A stretch of DNA of 64,000 bases from assembly GCF_001424345.1 (NCBI RefSeq), contig NZ_LMPF01000007.1:18840-82839 (forward strand). Direction: 5' to 3'. Origin of the DNA: Burkholderia sp. Leaf177 (GTDB taxonomy: Bacteria > Pseudomonadota > Gammaproteobacteria > Burkholderiales > Burkholderiaceae). Shown piece by piece: positions 24,444 through 35,343 of this stretch; position 1 is the stretch's first letter; each line of letters starts with the position of its first letter. Under the pieces are notes generated by a model that did not search any database, was not told the DNA's origin, and worked only from the letters and a program-made list of their open reading frames with translations. A program made the translations under genes and the position numbers.

Positions 24444-24480
24444 AAAAAATCCCCTCGCGGTTCACCTTGGCGAGGGGAAT
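24444..24480. terminator. Bidirectional terminator
   Basis: Nine-bp stem tcccctcgc/gcgagggga (24450-24458 with 24470-24478). Flanking A6 at 24444-24449 gives a T-run on the minus strand after the symporter gene; the plus-strand T-run is weaker. Confidence 0.75.
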
Positions 24481-24507
24481 TTCATTTCGACGATCGCAAA
24501 AGAATTG

Positions 24508-25806
24508 TCAGGCCGTCTTGTACTGATTCCGCGCTTCCGTTGACCGGTACAACACCAGCGTCGCGATCAGCCCGCAGATGGCGGCGAGTCCCATCCACAC
24601 GCCCGGCGCCGCCTTGTTGCCGGTCGCGTGGATCAGGTACGTGGAGATGGCCGGCGTGAAACCGCCGATAGTCGTTGCAAGGCTATAGGCAAGCGAGAAA
24701 CCCGTGGTGCGCACTTCGACCGGCATGACTTCGGTCAGCGCGACGACCATTGCGCCGTTATAGCTGCCGTACAGGAACGAGAGCCACAACTCAACGCCAA
24801 GCAACCGCAGGAACGACGGATCGGCGACAAGCCATTGCACCGCCGGATACGACGTCAGAATGGTCAGGATCGTGAAGAACAGCAACACCGGCCGACGACC
24901 AACGCGATCCGACACCGCACCCGAAAGCGGCAGCCACACGAGATTCGACAAACCCACGAACACCGTCACGACCAATGTATCGATGGAAGAAAGCTTCAGC
25001 ACTTCCTTGCCGAACGTCGGCGTGTACGCGGTGATCATGTAGAACGACACAGTCGTCATGATCACCATGCCCATGCCCGCGAGCACGATGCCCCAGTTGG
25101 ACGCCATCGACTTCATGATCTCGCTCATCGACGGCCGGTGCTTGCGCGCGAGAAATTCATCGGTTTCCTGCAACGAGCGGCGAATGATGAACAGGAATGG
25201 CACGATCAGGCAGCCGATGATAAACGGGACGCGCCATCCCCACGCTGTCATCTGGTCGGGCGGCAAGATGCGGCTCATGACCACGCCGATCAACGCCGCG
25301 AACACCACCGCGACTTGCTGGCTGCCCGACTGCCACGAACAATAAAAGCCCTTGTTGCCCTTGGTCGCGATCTCGGACAGATACACCGAGACGCCGCCGA
25401 GCTCCACGCCGGCGGAAAAGCCTTGCAGCAAGCGTCCAGCCAAAACGATGATCGGAGCAAGCACCCCGATGGTCGCGTATCCCGGAATCACCGCGACCAG
25501 CAGCGTGCCGATCGCCATCATGGTCAGCGTGAGAATCAGGCCCTTCCGGCGGCCGTGATGATCGATATACGCGCCGAGCACGATGGCGCCGATCGGCCGC
25601 ATCAGGAAACCCGCGCCGAATACCGAGAGCGCAAGCATCAGCGACGCAAACTCGTTGCCGCTCGGAAAGTACGTCTTCGCAATGGCCGAGGCGTAATAGC
25701 CGTAGACCATGAAGTCGTACATTTCGAGGAAGTTGCCGCTGACGACGCGAAATACCGACTTCGCCTTCGACTCGTTCGCGGGCGTTGCATGTGAAGAGCT
25801 GGACAT
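24508..25806 (-). CDS. citA: MFS citrate (tricarboxylate):H+ symporter, CitA-like
   Basis: The 432-residue, twelve-segment protein of the metabolite:H+ symporter family closely follows the known CitA citrate carrier along its length: [82 protein letters not shown] and [21 protein letters not shown]. Citrate or tricarballylate uptake with protons at the inner membrane is therefore likely. No citrate lyase or tcu genes are adjacent, so substrate rests on family resemblance alone. An AAGAGA sequence precedes the ATG. Confidence 0.85.
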   Translation of the reverse strand: MSSSSHATPANESKAKSVFRVVSGNFLEMYDFMVYGYYASAIAKTYFPSGNEFASLMLALSVFGAGFLMRPIGAIVLGAYIDHHGRRKGLILTLTMMAIGTLLVAVIPGYATIGVLAPIIVLAGRLLQGFSAGVELGGVSVYLSEIATKGNKGFYCSWQSGSQQVAVVFAALIGVVMSRILPPDQMTAWGWRVPFIIGCLIVPFLFIIRRSLQETDEFLARKHRPSMSEIMKSMASNWGIVLAGMGMVIMTTVSFYMITAYTPTFGKEVLKLSSIDTLVVTVFVGLSNLVWLPLSGAVSDRVGRRPVLLFFTILTILTSYPAVQWLVADPSFLRLLGVELWLSFLYGSYNGAMVVALTEVMPVEVRTTGFSLAYSLATTIGGFTPAISTYLIHATGNKAAPGVWMGLAAICGLIATLVLYRSTEARNQYKTA

Positions 25807-26151
25807 GACTATCTCTTAGAGCTGTATCGAAAAATGCCGGCCGATTCGCACGCCATAAGCGTGTCGCGACGCGGCATGAAACGCTGGAGTTGACTGCATC
25901 CGGTTTGAAGTGGCGCGATGGCAAAGCGCCGGATGCCTGTGTAAGCTTCGCCGCTTGCGAACCGGCAAAACCTTCTCGAAACGGCGCAAAAGACCAAAAA
26001 ACTGTTACTAAGGGTTAACCAGAACGTTAATAAGCTTGCTTAGCAAAATTCGAACATTCGTACACGAAGCCGATATTACAACGCGAACGCGAAACGCGCC
26101 TGTTCGAACTTCGCGTAATTGCTCTTAACTTAGCTTAACTTTGCCTTACAT
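25807..26151. other. Divergent AT-rich intergenic region
   Basis: 345 bases between the divergent symporter and GNAT genes. From about 25985 it is markedly AT-rich, with the imperfect direct repeats cttaacttag and cttaactttg around 26124-26144 and a run of TTAA-containing motifs (ggttaac, cgttaat). Probably holds both promoters. No gene seen. Confidence 0.45.
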
Positions 26152-26694
26152 ATGCATATCAATAAGCCTACAAACTCAAAACTGCCAAAGAGTTTCAATT
26201 TGCGACCAGCGACGCTAAAGGAAGCAGCGCTTATCGCCGACATGCATGCAAGGAGTTGGGCAACGGCATATCGGGGAATCCTGCCGGACACGTATCTCGA
26301 CCACGAATTGGCCGGCGATCGCGCGGCGCACTGGAGCACGCGTTTTAACGAGCTCGCTCATGGCGCGGGCGAGGTGTTCATTGCGTACATCGAAGGGCGG
26401 CCGGCCGGGTTCGTATGTGTGATCGCGCCCGACGAAACCGGCAGCGTGCTCGTCGACAACCTGCACGCCATGCCGGAAGCGAAGGGAACGGGCCTCGGCA
26501 CCGCAATGCTCGATACCGCTGCCAAATGGGCGGCGGATCGCGGCGCGAAGAACATGCATCTCTATGTGCTCGAACCGAATGTTGCAGCTATTGGCTTTTA
26601 TGAATCGCGTGGATGGCGTTTGGCGGGACGTGAAGATGACACGATGGGCGGCATCCCTATCATTGCGTTGCGCTATACCCGGCCGATTGGCTGA
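26152..26694 (+). CDS. GNAT-family N-acetyltransferase
   Basis: A 180-residue acetyl-CoA-dependent N-acetyltransferase. The N-terminal LRPATLKEAALIADMHARSW and TAYRGILPDTYL are typical of the family. The acetyl-CoA-binding region is VDNLHAMPEAKGTGLGTAML, which contains the Q/RxxGxG/A-like turn KGTGLG, and the C-terminal motif is LEPNVAAIGFYESRGWRLAGRE. The acceptor amine cannot be predicted. No Shine-Dalgarno precedes the ATG, though it is the only start that includes the full first strand. The AT-rich 5' end suggests its own promoter. Confidence 0.85.
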   Translation: MHINKPTNSKLPKSFNLRPATLKEAALIADMHARSWATAYRGILPDTYLDHELAGDRAAHWSTRFNELAHGAGEVFIAYIEGRPAGFVCVIAPDETGSVLVDNLHAMPEAKGTGLGTAMLDTAAKWAADRGAKNMHLYVLEPNVAAIGFYESRGWRLAGREDDTMGGIPIIALRYTRPIG

Positions 26695-27050
26695 TGCCTC
26701 GGGGATTGCTTTGCCTTCGCGGAATCGCTGGCGTAATCTCGCTCAACGCCTCCCGCCGGATCATCCACGAAGCATCCGGAACGTGTTGGCATGGCTCGTC
26801 GAAACATACGTTGCGTCCGTATCGTTCGGCGGTTTTTTTCTTCTCCGAGCGCCTTCCAAAGGTGGAACTAAGAAGGTTCTGAGCGACGCCCAGGCTACCG
26901 CTGGGTATGATCGAGGGCTGTTCTGTGGCGGGTCCGGCAAGGTGAAGTATTAGTCACCTTCGCAGCAATATCCGGGCGATGTCCACACGGCTGCCCCGCT
27001 TGTTTGTTCGTTGAGCAGTCCTGACGCCCGCTTTCGGAAATGAGAAAAAG
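26695..27050. other. Intergenic region without recognisable gene
   Basis: 356 bases. Short frames here (26694-26882 and the tail of one reaching 26953) show no domain or codon preference. No terminator or repeat stands out. Confidence 0.35.
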
Positions 27051-28301
27051 ATGAATGCTCCTCTGGTCGTTGTACAAGGCGATCTTCTTCTGCCAACTTT
27101 GTACCCGCTCGCCGGTATGCCTAACGCCATATATGGCGAGGAGTGGACGCTGACGATCGCGCGCCCGGCTTTGACTGAATATGAAATTCCGTTTTACGCG
27201 GCGCGATTTCTCACGGCTTATATCAGTCCTCTCTCTCTTCCGAACGAGCGCTTTCCGTACACGCCGGCAAGCCTTTGGGGCAAGTTCAGGCGCAACGATG
27301 AAATGCTGCAAACCGCGCAGCACACCCTCGCCGCCGAGTCCTTCCTGGCCGAACCGCCGGCACCGGAACCCGCGCCCTTCGCATTCGAGCCGTTCACCGC
27401 GCCTGACGATCGCATGGTCAGGACGCAGCCGGCACACGATCGCCGCAAACAGGTTGCCGGTGGTGCGATTGCGCTGGCTTGCGCTGCGTTTATCGCGTGG
27501 GCGTTGTTCGGTACGCGGATCGGCCATCAGAATCCGGAAGCACAGCCGGCTGTCGTTGCGCTGAAGGAAACACCGGTGAACAAGCCGGCCGCGGTTGCAG
27601 CTGCGCCTTCTGTCACGCCTTCGGGATCTGCTGCAGTTGCTGGGGCTTCTTCCGCTTCGTCGTCCTCTTCGGCTCAAGCTTCTGCCCAGCCTTCCGTCGT
27701 GGCTTCGTCAAAGCCTTCGATTGTTGCAGCAGTGGCTTCGCCGCCAACGGTCGCAGCGTCAGACAGCGTGACTTCAAGCGCGAACGCCACACCGCAAGCA
27801 CGTACCACTACTGTCGCCAGCAAGGCGACTGCGCGAGCAAAATCACCGGTCGTGCAAACGAAACCGCAAGTCGTTGCACAGACGACGGAGCGTGAACGCT
27901 TGAAGGCCCATACGAAGAGCAAGCGTTCTGCCGTGGCGAACCGTGAAGCGCGCAGCTACGAAGTCGCACAGCGACGCCACGGTCACGAATATCAAGGCAC
28001 GCCGGTTTATCGCAGCAGCGGGTTCGACGCGCCGCTGGCGTCGCCGGGCCGCCGCTCACAGCCGCGCGACGATATGCGCACGGGTTCGTCGAGTTCATCG
28101 GGTTCGTCGCTTAGCGTAGCCGAGATGTACAACATGCTCGCGCACTCCGCCGTCCTCGACGACAACAGCGGCGCCACCCGCCAGACAGTTCGCGCAACTT
28201 CGCTCGCTGCGCCGCGCTCGGGTTCGGGCGATTCATCGAACTGGAGTTCCGATCTCAACCAACGCCGTGTCACCGATCCAGGATCGCAATTCCTGAAGTA
28301 A
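27051..28301 (+). CDS. Single-pass membrane protein of unknown function with Ala/Ser-rich tail
   Basis: A 416-residue protein. Residues 1-130 look cytoplasmic and folded (MNAPLVVVQGDLLLPTLYPL, RPALTEYEIPFYAARFLTAYI). One membrane segment is seen at about 136-153 (AGGAIALACAAFIAWALFG). The remaining 260 residues are low complexity, rich in Ala, Ser, Thr, Val and Pro, with basic patches (KAHTKSKRSAVANREARS) and a polyserine stretch (TGSSSSSGSS) before an acidic/polar end. The topology would put the tail in the periplasm, perhaps as a cell-wall spacer. I do not recognise a named family. It precedes the DUF2968 gene by 100 bases in the same direction and may be cotranscribed. Confidence 0.7.
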   Translation: MNAPLVVVQGDLLLPTLYPLAGMPNAIYGEEWTLTIARPALTEYEIPFYAARFLTAYISPLSLPNERFPYTPASLWGKFRRNDEMLQTAQHTLAAESFLAEPPAPEPAPFAFEPFTAPDDRMVRTQPAHDRRKQVAGGAIALACAAFIAWALFGTRIGHQNPEAQPAVVALKETPVNKPAAVAAAPSVTPSGSAAVAGASSASSSSSAQASAQPSVVASSKPSIVAAVASPPTVAASDSVTSSANATPQARTTTVASKATARAKSPVVQTKPQVVAQTTERERLKAHTKSKRSAVANREARSYEVAQRRHGHEYQGTPVYRSSGFDAPLASPGRRSQPRDDMRTGSSSSSGSSLSVAEMYNMLAHSAVLDDNSGATRQTVRATSLAAPRSGSGDSSNWSSDLNQRRVTDPGSQFLK

Positions 28302-28401
28302 TTGCGCATCGACCGGACGGTCTCGTGGCGGCAAAGAGGTGGCGCGTTTTGAATGCGTCACGCTTTGCATCGATCCTCAATCAATCTAGAAGCCTCGCAC
28401 T

Positions 28402-29106
28402 ATGAAGTCCTGCTCTACCTCCGCCCTTTTGCAAGTGTTGTTCGTTGTTGTCATCGGGTTTGGCTCGTCCGTTGCCAATGCTTATCAGCCTGTAGGTACC
28501 CTGCTCTCGGCAACGGGTCTTGCCGATCCGGTCCGTGCAGTGCCACCGTATGGCTCCATGGATGATTTCAAGGATGGCAGCGACGGCGCCGCCAGCGGCC
28601 AGGCCGCGGGTAACGTGTCCGAACTCAGGCAGATGGTGCAGGCAAAGAAGCTCACCGAATTGCGTGTCACGTATAACGGCAGTTACGGTGCGGCGCTCTA
28701 TTTTTATCCGCAAGAAATGGTGTATTACGTCGCGCTGTTTCAGGACAAGAATTTCTGGCGCGTGGTGAAGTCGCAGGACAACATGCATGCCGAGACGGTT
28801 TATGCACAGTTCGCACGGAAGAGTTATTCGCTCGCCGAAGGCGAAATCCAGCGCACGCAGTTGCAGGCGCAAAAAGCGCTGCTGGAGCGCGTGATCGCGG
28901 TCTCGAACGATCGGGCGCAGCGGCTGACGGCGGACCTGTCTATCGCCCGTGCGCAAGAAAGCGAAGTGTCACAACGGCAGCAGCAAATGCAGGCCGAATC
29001 CATGGCGCTTCAGAACGACAAATCCAACGCCGAGCGTCGTTTGCGCGCGTTGCAACAGCAAGTCAAACAGCTTCAGGATCAGAACGAAGCGGGGATCGTG
29101 CAGTAA
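28402..29106 (+). CDS. DUF2968 family exported coiled-coil protein
   Basis: A 234-residue protein with a signal peptide (MKSCSTSALLQVLFVVVIGFGSS..., cleavage after ANA, about residue 27). The middle has the DUF2968 pattern LTELRVTYNGSYGAALYFYPQEMVYYVAL (about residues 85-115). The C-terminal 100 residues are a predicted coiled coil rich in Gln, Glu, Arg and Leu (LRALQQQVKQLQDQNE). Members are found mainly in Burkholderiaceae and have no known function; a periplasmic or envelope role is inferred from the signal peptide. A strong inverted repeat ends the transcript. Confidence 0.8.
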   Translation: MKSCSTSALLQVLFVVVIGFGSSVANAYQPVGTLLSATGLADPVRAVPPYGSMDDFKDGSDGAASGQAAGNVSELRQMVQAKKLTELRVTYNGSYGAALYFYPQEMVYYVALFQDKNFWRVVKSQDNMHAETVYAQFARKSYSLAEGEIQRTQLQAQKALLERVIAVSNDRAQRLTADLSIARAQESEVSQRQQQMQAESMALQNDKSNAERRLRALQQQVKQLQDQNEAGIVQ

Positions 29107-29122
29107 TTGCTATTGACGCTCG

Positions 29123-29168
29123 AATGACAAAGGCCGCTTCAACTTGAGTTGAAGCGGCCTTTGTCATT
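29123..29168. terminator. Long perfect hairpin between convergent genes
   Basis: Perfect 22-bp inverted repeat (29123-29144 with 29147-29168) separated by 2 bases. The stem contains aaaggccgc/gcggccttt, so each strand ends its GC stem with TTTGTCATT. Probably a bidirectional terminator for the DUF2968 and amidotransferase genes. Confidence 0.75.
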
Positions 29169-29194
29169 GTGGCTGGCTAGTTTCGAGCGCTGAA

Positions 29195-30652
29195 TCAGAA
29201 GCGCGTCTCGCGCGCCACGCGCAGGAACGTATCGAGCAACGGCGTGCAGTCGAGCAATTCGTCGCCACCCGCGCGATGAAACTCCGGATGCCATTGCACG
29301 CCCATCACGAACGGCGCCTTCCTGTAACGCACGGCCTCAATAATCCCATCCGCCGCCGATACCGCCTCGATGTTCAGATCGCGGCCAATCGTCTTGACTG
29401 CCTGATGGTGGATCGAATTGACGAGCGCGTCGCGGCGGCCAGGGAACATGTTGACGAGCGTCGATCCATCGGGAAAACGAATCGGATGCCGATGCTGGTC
29501 GTATTGTTCATTGACGTGGATGCCGGCAGTCGGGACATCGGTGGCAATGTCCTGATACAGCGTGCCGCCGAACGCCACATTGATGAGCTGGCAACCGCGG
29601 CACACGCCGAGGACCGGCTTTCCTGACTCGATAAACTCGTGCAGCAACTCAAGCTCGTACATATCGCGGACGCGGTCGCCTGGCCACTCGTGACGCGTCG
29701 CCGCTTCCGCATAGGATTGCGGCGATACATCCGCGCCACCTTGGAGCAACAGGCCGTCGAGATGCTTCGCGTAATCGCGCAGCCGGATATTGCTCGGATG
29801 CAGCATGCCCTGATGGCCGACCGTGGGAATCATGAACACGAGCACGTCGCGCGACATGACCCAATGTGCAATCGATTCTTCCAGGTACTGAAGTGTCTTG
29901 CCGCGCAGACCTTTGGCGCCCGGTTCAGGATGGAAAATCCGCGCCGATACACCAATCCTCAAGGTCCGTTGCGTAATGCGCTGTCCGGCGCGATCGAAGA
30001 TCTGCCGGGCACGCGCCTTGATCACGCGGCCGAACACCGACCACGCCGAATCGCTTTGTCGCAAATAGGCGGGCGGCGCTTGCTTGCCAGGAGGCGGTTC
30101 CGGCGGAATGGGCGGCGGATGAAACGTGCCGAAATCAGGCGCAGCCGTGAATTCCGGAGGCAAGGCGCTGGTGCGCGGCGTCGCGGTTTCCGAGTTTATC
30201 TCGACGGTTTCAGCGGCCTGCGCTTCGGTTGCGATTTCAACTTCTTCCGCGAGACTCGCTTGCGCTTCGGTCGCCGACTCGATCTCCGCGGCCAAACCCG
30301 GCTTCAAGCCAAGCGGCTTGCTTGCGGATGACACATGCGCAGCAGTTTCCTGCGCGGACGTTGCGCTCGCCGCTGACTTGCGGGCTTCGGCTGCATCGTC
30401 GCGCTGAGCCTTGGCTGTATCGACGGGTTCAACCGTGGACGCACTCGATGGCGCATCCGTCGAAGCCCGCTCCGCCGCGCTCACACTTGGGCCTGGCTGC
30501 GCGGCCGCGGGAATATCGGTACTTTTTTGGGATGACGCGGACGGGACGGCCGGATCGGGATTGGGGATATGCGTCCCTGAGTGTGCAACTGAGCCCGTAG
30601 AACTCAAGGTATTTTCGGGCTTGCCCGAGTTTGACGACTTGTTTTCGCTCAT
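29195..30652 (-). CDS. PuuD-like class I glutamine amidotransferase with long disordered N-terminus
   Basis: The 485-residue protein has a C-terminal gamma-glutamyl-gamma-aminobutyrate hydrolase type domain (about 230-480). The nucleophile Cys351 sits in VLGVCRGCQLINV and the catalytic His/Glu pair in GVQWHPEF; DGLLLQGGADVSP and HHQAVK are also family marks. PuuD homologues cleave gamma-glutamyl-GABA in putrescine breakdown. The first 190 or so residues are low complexity, rich in Ala, Ser, Glu, Thr and Pro with no signal peptide, and are absent from ordinary PuuD proteins. No puuA, puuB or puuC genes flank it, so substrate is uncertain. Confidence 0.82.
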   Translation of the reverse strand: MSENKSSNSGKPENTLSSTGSVAHSGTHIPNPDPAVPSASSQKSTDIPAAAQPGPSVSAAERASTDAPSSASTVEPVDTAKAQRDDAAEARKSAASATSAQETAAHVSSASKPLGLKPGLAAEIESATEAQASLAEEVEIATEAQAAETVEINSETATPRTSALPPEFTAAPDFGTFHPPPIPPEPPPGKQAPPAYLRQSDSAWSVFGRVIKARARQIFDRAGQRITQRTLRIGVSARIFHPEPGAKGLRGKTLQYLEESIAHWVMSRDVLVFMIPTVGHQGMLHPSNIRLRDYAKHLDGLLLQGGADVSPQSYAEAATRHEWPGDRVRDMYELELLHEFIESGKPVLGVCRGCQLINVAFGGTLYQDIATDVPTAGIHVNEQYDQHRHPIRFPDGSTLVNMFPGRRDALVNSIHHQAVKTIGRDLNIEAVSAADGIIEAVRYRKAPFVMGVQWHPEFHRAGGDELLDCTPLLDTFLRVARETRF

Positions 30653-30774
30653 TCCGATAGAGGCGCTGTGCGCTTTGAGAATGGTCAGAGTTCAATTATC
30701 CGCCTCTGGTCCGGGGGCGGCAAACCATCAAACAATTGCTCACATTACCAGAGGAAAGAAACATTTCATGCTAA

Positions 30775-32532
30775 TCAATGATCTCGCGGCTCTTCAAAAG
30801 TTTCTCGCAACGCGATTTGCATCGTCGCGTGGATTTTCACGCACCAGCGCCACAACACGGTCAGCAACAGCGCCGCGCAAACGAGCACCGCAATCATCAG
30901 GCCGAACGGCGGAAGAATGCCGCCCGACAATACGGTGACCAGCAGGAAAACGCCGAACATGGCGAGGATCGGGATCAGGCCGGAGATCGCCGAGCGCAAT
31001 GCGCTGGTGAAGCGCCCCGCCTTCGCGGGTTGGACGCTGACCTCGGCGAGCATCAATGCAAGCGACTCGAGCTTTCGATAAACCGCGACGAGAAACGGCA
31101 TCGATATCAACAACGCCGCGCTCCAGATCGCAACGCGCTGCGCGTCGTTGGACGGCAGCCAGCGGGCCAGATAACTCGTTGCTACCGGAGCAGAGTACGA
31201 AGCCGCAAGAAAAATGGCGGCGACCAGCGCAAGGTTGACTGCTATCTGCAGCACGATTCGCCGCGTCATGCTGAAGATCGTCGGGCCGGCGGTATCGGGC
31301 GAAAGGCTCGCGAGCCATTGCGAATACAAGCCGAACGTATTGGCGACCGGAGCCGGCATGGACCGGGCGATACGCCGCGTGATCGGATCGGCCGCCTTGA
31401 TCAGATAGGGCGTGAACAGCGTGGTCAACGCGGAAACCGCGACTGCGATCGGATACAGAAAGCTGCTCGTCACTTTCAGCGAAACACCCAGCGAAGCGAT
31501 GATGAACGAGAACTCGCCGATCTGCGCGACGCTCATGCCAACGCGCATCGACGTGCGTCCGTCCTTGCCCGCCAAAAATGTCCCGAGCCCGCACGAGACG
31601 ATCTTCCCGAACACGACCGCAATGGTGATGACGGTGATCGGCCACCAGTAATCGACGAGCACCGTCGGATTCAGCATCAGCCCGATGGTCACGAAAAAGA
31701 TGGCGGAGAACATGTCCCGGACCGGCGCAATCAAATGTTCGATCCGCTGCAGGTTCCGCGATTCGGCCATGATCGCGCCGATCAGGAACGCGCCGAGCGC
31801 GATGCTGTAATCCAGCTTCACGACGAGCAAACAGAAGCCGAAACAGAAGCCAAGCACCGTGACGAGCAGCATCTCGTCGCTCTTGGCCTTGGCAACGTAA
31901 TCCAGTGCACGCGGCACGATCAGAATGCCGACGACCATCGATACCGTCATGAACAGCAGCAATTTGCCCAGCGTGACGAACGCCACGCCCGCCGATACCG
32001 ATCCGGTCTGCGCAATCCCCGACAGCAGCACGAGCATGGCGATCGCGAGAATGTCCTCCACGATCAAAATGCCGAAGATCAGTTGCGCGAACGGCTCGCC
32101 CTTCATGCCGAGTTCGGAAAGCGCCTTGACGATGATCGTGGTCGAGGAGATGGCGAGCATGGCGCCGAGAAACAGCGAGTCCATCGCGTTCCAGCCGAAC
32201 CATTGACCGATTTCATAGCCAATCCAGATCATCAGCAGGATCTCGGACGCGGCCGCCACGAACGCCGTTGCTCCGACCTTGAAGAGCTTCTTCAGGCTGA
32301 ATTCAAGTCCAAGCGAAAACATCAGGAACACGACGCCGAGTTCGCCCAGCGTCTGAATGGTGGCTTCGTCGTGGATAAGCTGAAAAGGCGGCGTGTACGG
32401 CCCGATAATCACGCCCGCCACGATATATCCCAACACGACCGGCTGCTTCAGGCGATGAAATAACACGGTGACGACGCCCGCAATCGCCATGATTACCGCT
32501 AAGTCCTGAATGAAGCCTATCGCGTGGTGCAT
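30775..32532 (-). CDS. CPA2-family monovalent cation:proton antiporter (KefB/YbaL-like membrane part)
   Basis: The 585-residue inner membrane protein has the CPA2 core: RLKQPVVLGYIVAGVIIGP, LGELGVVFLMFSLGLEFSLKKL, LAISSTTIIVKALSELG, ILIVEDILAIAMLVLL, and ALGAFLIGAIMAES, where the conserved acidic residues lie in transmembrane helices. After the twelve-helix core a loop at about 390-420 leads to further hydrophobic segments instead of the cytoplasmic TrkA-N nucleotide-binding domain of KefB/KefC. It probably exchanges K+ or Na+ for protons; ion and regulation are not visible. The ATG at 32532 has AAGGA eight bases before it, and is preferred over the TTG at 32538. Confidence 0.85.
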   Translation of the reverse strand: MHHAIGFIQDLAVIMAIAGVVTVLFHRLKQPVVLGYIVAGVIIGPYTPPFQLIHDEATIQTLGELGVVFLMFSLGLEFSLKKLFKVGATAFVAAASEILLMIWIGYEIGQWFGWNAMDSLFLGAMLAISSTTIIVKALSELGMKGEPFAQLIFGILIVEDILAIAMLVLLSGIAQTGSVSAGVAFVTLGKLLLFMTVSMVVGILIVPRALDYVAKAKSDEMLLVTVLGFCFGFCLLVVKLDYSIALGAFLIGAIMAESRNLQRIEHLIAPVRDMFSAIFFVTIGLMLNPTVLVDYWWPITVITIAVVFGKIVSCGLGTFLAGKDGRTSMRVGMSVAQIGEFSFIIASLGVSLKVTSSFLYPIAVAVSALTTLFTPYLIKAADPITRRIARSMPAPVANTFGLYSQWLASLSPDTAGPTIFSMTRRIVLQIAVNLALVAAIFLAASYSAPVATSYLARWLPSNDAQRVAIWSAALLISMPFLVAVYRKLESLALMLAEVSVQPAKAGRFTSALRSAISGLIPILAMFGVFLLVTVLSGGILPPFGLMIAVLVCAALLLTVLWRWCVKIHATMQIALRETFEEPRDH

Positions 32533-32743
32533 CCACAAATCCTTACAAAAAGCACACAGAAACGCCGATAGTACCGCAACGAATATTTACATTGATGATG
32601 GGGACGTGCAGAACGGGAGCAAACGGGATGCGCTCTCGGCTAAGCCGATAACGATCGATTGATAAGCGCGACCGACAACCGGTCGCGCTTTAAAGCGGAT
32701 AAAGGCCTGAAGCTGCGTCATGCCTATCTTGCGCGAAGCACGA

Positions 32744-33148
<405 letters not shown>

Positions 33149-33276
33149 TCAAATCGATGCTTTGATTCTAGCTGCGTTTTCACCGTTCACCGCAAGCATC
33201 TCGCGTCAACACTTGAAGAAGTCGCTGAAATTCACCGATATACGCGGATTTCACGCGCAAATCTGGTGCAAACGGC

Positions 33277-35343
33277 TTAATCCGTGGGAATGTTCTTCAG
33301 GTCGTTCATCCACACGATAGATTCCGAATCGCTTGGCGCGCGCCAATCGCCACGCGGAGAAAGTGAACCGCCAGTCCCGACCTTCGGCGCATTCGGAATG
33401 CAGGAACGCTTGAACTGGCTGGTCCTGAAAAAACGGTCGAGGAAAATACCAAGATTGCGCTTGATATCGCCCAGTTCGTACTGGTTGCGCGCAACATGCG
33501 CTCCTTCAGGCCAGTCGCCTGCATCGCGATCCTTCCACGCCGTATACGCAAGGAACGCAACCTTCGAGGGCGAGAACCCGAATCGCAGCGTGTAGTAAAG
33601 GTTGAAGTCCTGCAACTCATACGGTCCGATCACGCTCTCGGTCTTCTGCTCGGGCGCGCCGTTCGCTTTTCCAGGAACGAGTTCGGGACTGATGTCCGTG
33701 TTCAGAATGTTGATCAGAACGTCCGAACCCGAATTGCCGATTTGTCCCGTTTCGGCGACCCAGCGGACCAGATGCGTGATCAGCGTCTTCGGGACGCTCG
33801 CGTTCACGTTGTAGTGCGACATGTGATCGCCCACGCCGTAGGTGCACCACCCGAGCGCAAGCTCGCTCAGGTCGCCCGTGCCGATCACGATGCCGCTCTT
33901 GAAGTTCGCGAGCCGGAACAGGTGATTCGTGCGTTCCCCTGCCTGGACGTTCTCGAACGTGATGTCGTACTCTTCCTTGCCCGATGCATACGGATGACCG
34001 AGGTCCTTCAGCATCTGCTCGCAACTCGGACGGATATCGATTTCGCTTGCCGAACAGCCGACCACTTCCATCAATTGCCGCGCCTGGGACAAGGTCCGGT
34101 CACTCGTCGCAAAACCCGGCATGGTCACGCCGAGAATGTTCGTGCGCGGCAGCTTGAGACGGTCCATCGCCTTTGCGCAGACAAGCAATGCGTGCGTTGA
34201 ATCAAGCCCGCCAGAGATACCGATCACCACCTTCGAAATGCCGCTCGCCGAGAGACGCTGTACGAGCGCCTGCACCTGGATGTTGTAGACCTCGTTGCAG
34301 CGCTCGTCGCGTCGCTTCGCGTCCGACGGCACGTAAGGGAACCGCTCGACCACGCGGTCGAGCGGCAGCGCGCGGGTGACCGGCAGGTCCAGCTCGAAGC
34401 GGATGGTTTCGAACGCGGAGACTTCGTCGGCGTGACGTCGCACCGACTGGCCGAACGTAGTCTGGCGCATGCGTTCGCGCGAAAGCCGCTCGAGATCGAT
34501 ATCGGCGAAAACGAGATGCGATGTATCCAGGAAACGCTCGGATTCGGCGAGCAGCTCGCCGTTTTCATAGATGATCGCCTGACCGTCCCAGGCCAGATCA
34601 GTCGTCGATTCCCCCCGTCCCGCCGATGTGTACAGATACGCGGAAAGGCATCGGGCGGATTGCTGCGAAACCAGTTGATGCCGGTAACCCGCTTTGCCCA
34701 CCACCACGTTCGATGCCGACAGATTCACCAGCACGGTCGCGCCCGCGAGCGCGGCAAACGATGACGGGGGAATCGGCACCCAGACGTCCTCGCAGATTTC
34801 CACGTGGAAGCGGAAAAGCGGCAGGTCGGCGATTTCGAACAGCAGCGACGAGCCGAACGGCACGTCCGATCCCAGCAAGTTCACCCTATCGACCGATGCA
34901 TTCTCGGCCGCGCTGAATTGCCGTGCCTCGTAGAACTCGCCGTAATTCGGCAGATAGCTCTTCGGCACGACGCCCTGAATCCGGCCGCCCGCGATCACGA
35001 CCGCGCAGTTGAATAGCGTGTGCTCCACGCGCAACGGCATGCCCACGATCATGGCAATGGGCGAATTCTTCGATGCCGCCACAACCGTTGCAAGCGCTTC
35101 CTCGCAAGCGTCGAGCAGGGCGCGCTGGTGGAACAGGTCGTCGCAGGTATAAGCCGAGATGCCGAGTTCCGGGAACGCCACGAGCACGGCGCCGTTCGCC
35201 GCCGCCTGCTTCGCCAGTTCGATGGTTTCGGCTGCGTTGAACGCCGGATCGGCGACCTTGCAACGCGGCACGCCCACCGCCACGCGCGCGAAATCGTGGC
35301 TATAGAGGTTGAAGAATCGGTTTTTCATCTTGAGCTTGTCCAT
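33277..35343 (-). CDS. nadE: Glutamine-dependent NAD+ synthetase
   Basis: The 688-residue two-domain enzyme amidates deamido-NAD to NAD+, using ammonia released from glutamine. The N-terminal nitrilase-like glutaminase domain has the triad Glu59 (AFPELG), Lys128 (VVPKSYLPN) and Cys184 (EICEDVWVP). The C-terminal synthetase domain has the PP-loop SGGLDS at 377-382, followed by [16 protein letters not shown] and the family-specific C-terminal [11 protein letters not shown]. Length matches the long-form NadE of mycobacteria and many beta-proteobacteria. The start at 35343 has a GGGG Shine-Dalgarno; a second Met six codons later is possible. Confidence 0.96.
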   Translation of the reverse strand: MDKLKMKNRFFNLYSHDFARVAVGVPRCKVADPAFNAAETIELAKQAAANGAVLVAFPELGISAYTCDDLFHQRALLDACEEALATVVAASKNSPIAMIVGMPLRVEHTLFNCAVVIAGGRIQGVVPKSYLPNYGEFYEARQFSAAENASVDRVNLLGSDVPFGSSLLFEIADLPLFRFHVEICEDVWVPIPPSSFAALAGATVLVNLSASNVVVGKAGYRHQLVSQQSARCLSAYLYTSAGRGESTTDLAWDGQAIIYENGELLAESERFLDTSHLVFADIDLERLSRERMRQTTFGQSVRRHADEVSAFETIRFELDLPVTRALPLDRVVERFPYVPSDAKRRDERCNEVYNIQVQALVQRLSASGISKVVIGISGGLDSTHALLVCAKAMDRLKLPRTNILGVTMPGFATSDRTLSQARQLMEVVGCSASEIDIRPSCEQMLKDLGHPYASGKEEYDITFENVQAGERTNHLFRLANFKSGIVIGTGDLSELALGWCTYGVGDHMSHYNVNASVPKTLITHLVRWVAETGQIGNSGSDVLINILNTDISPELVPGKANGAPEQKTESVIGPYELQDFNLYYTLRFGFSPSKVAFLAYTAWKDRDAGDWPEGAHVARNQYELGDIKRNLGIFLDRFFRTSQFKRSCIPNAPKVGTGGSLSPRGDWRAPSDSESIVWMNDLKNIPTD

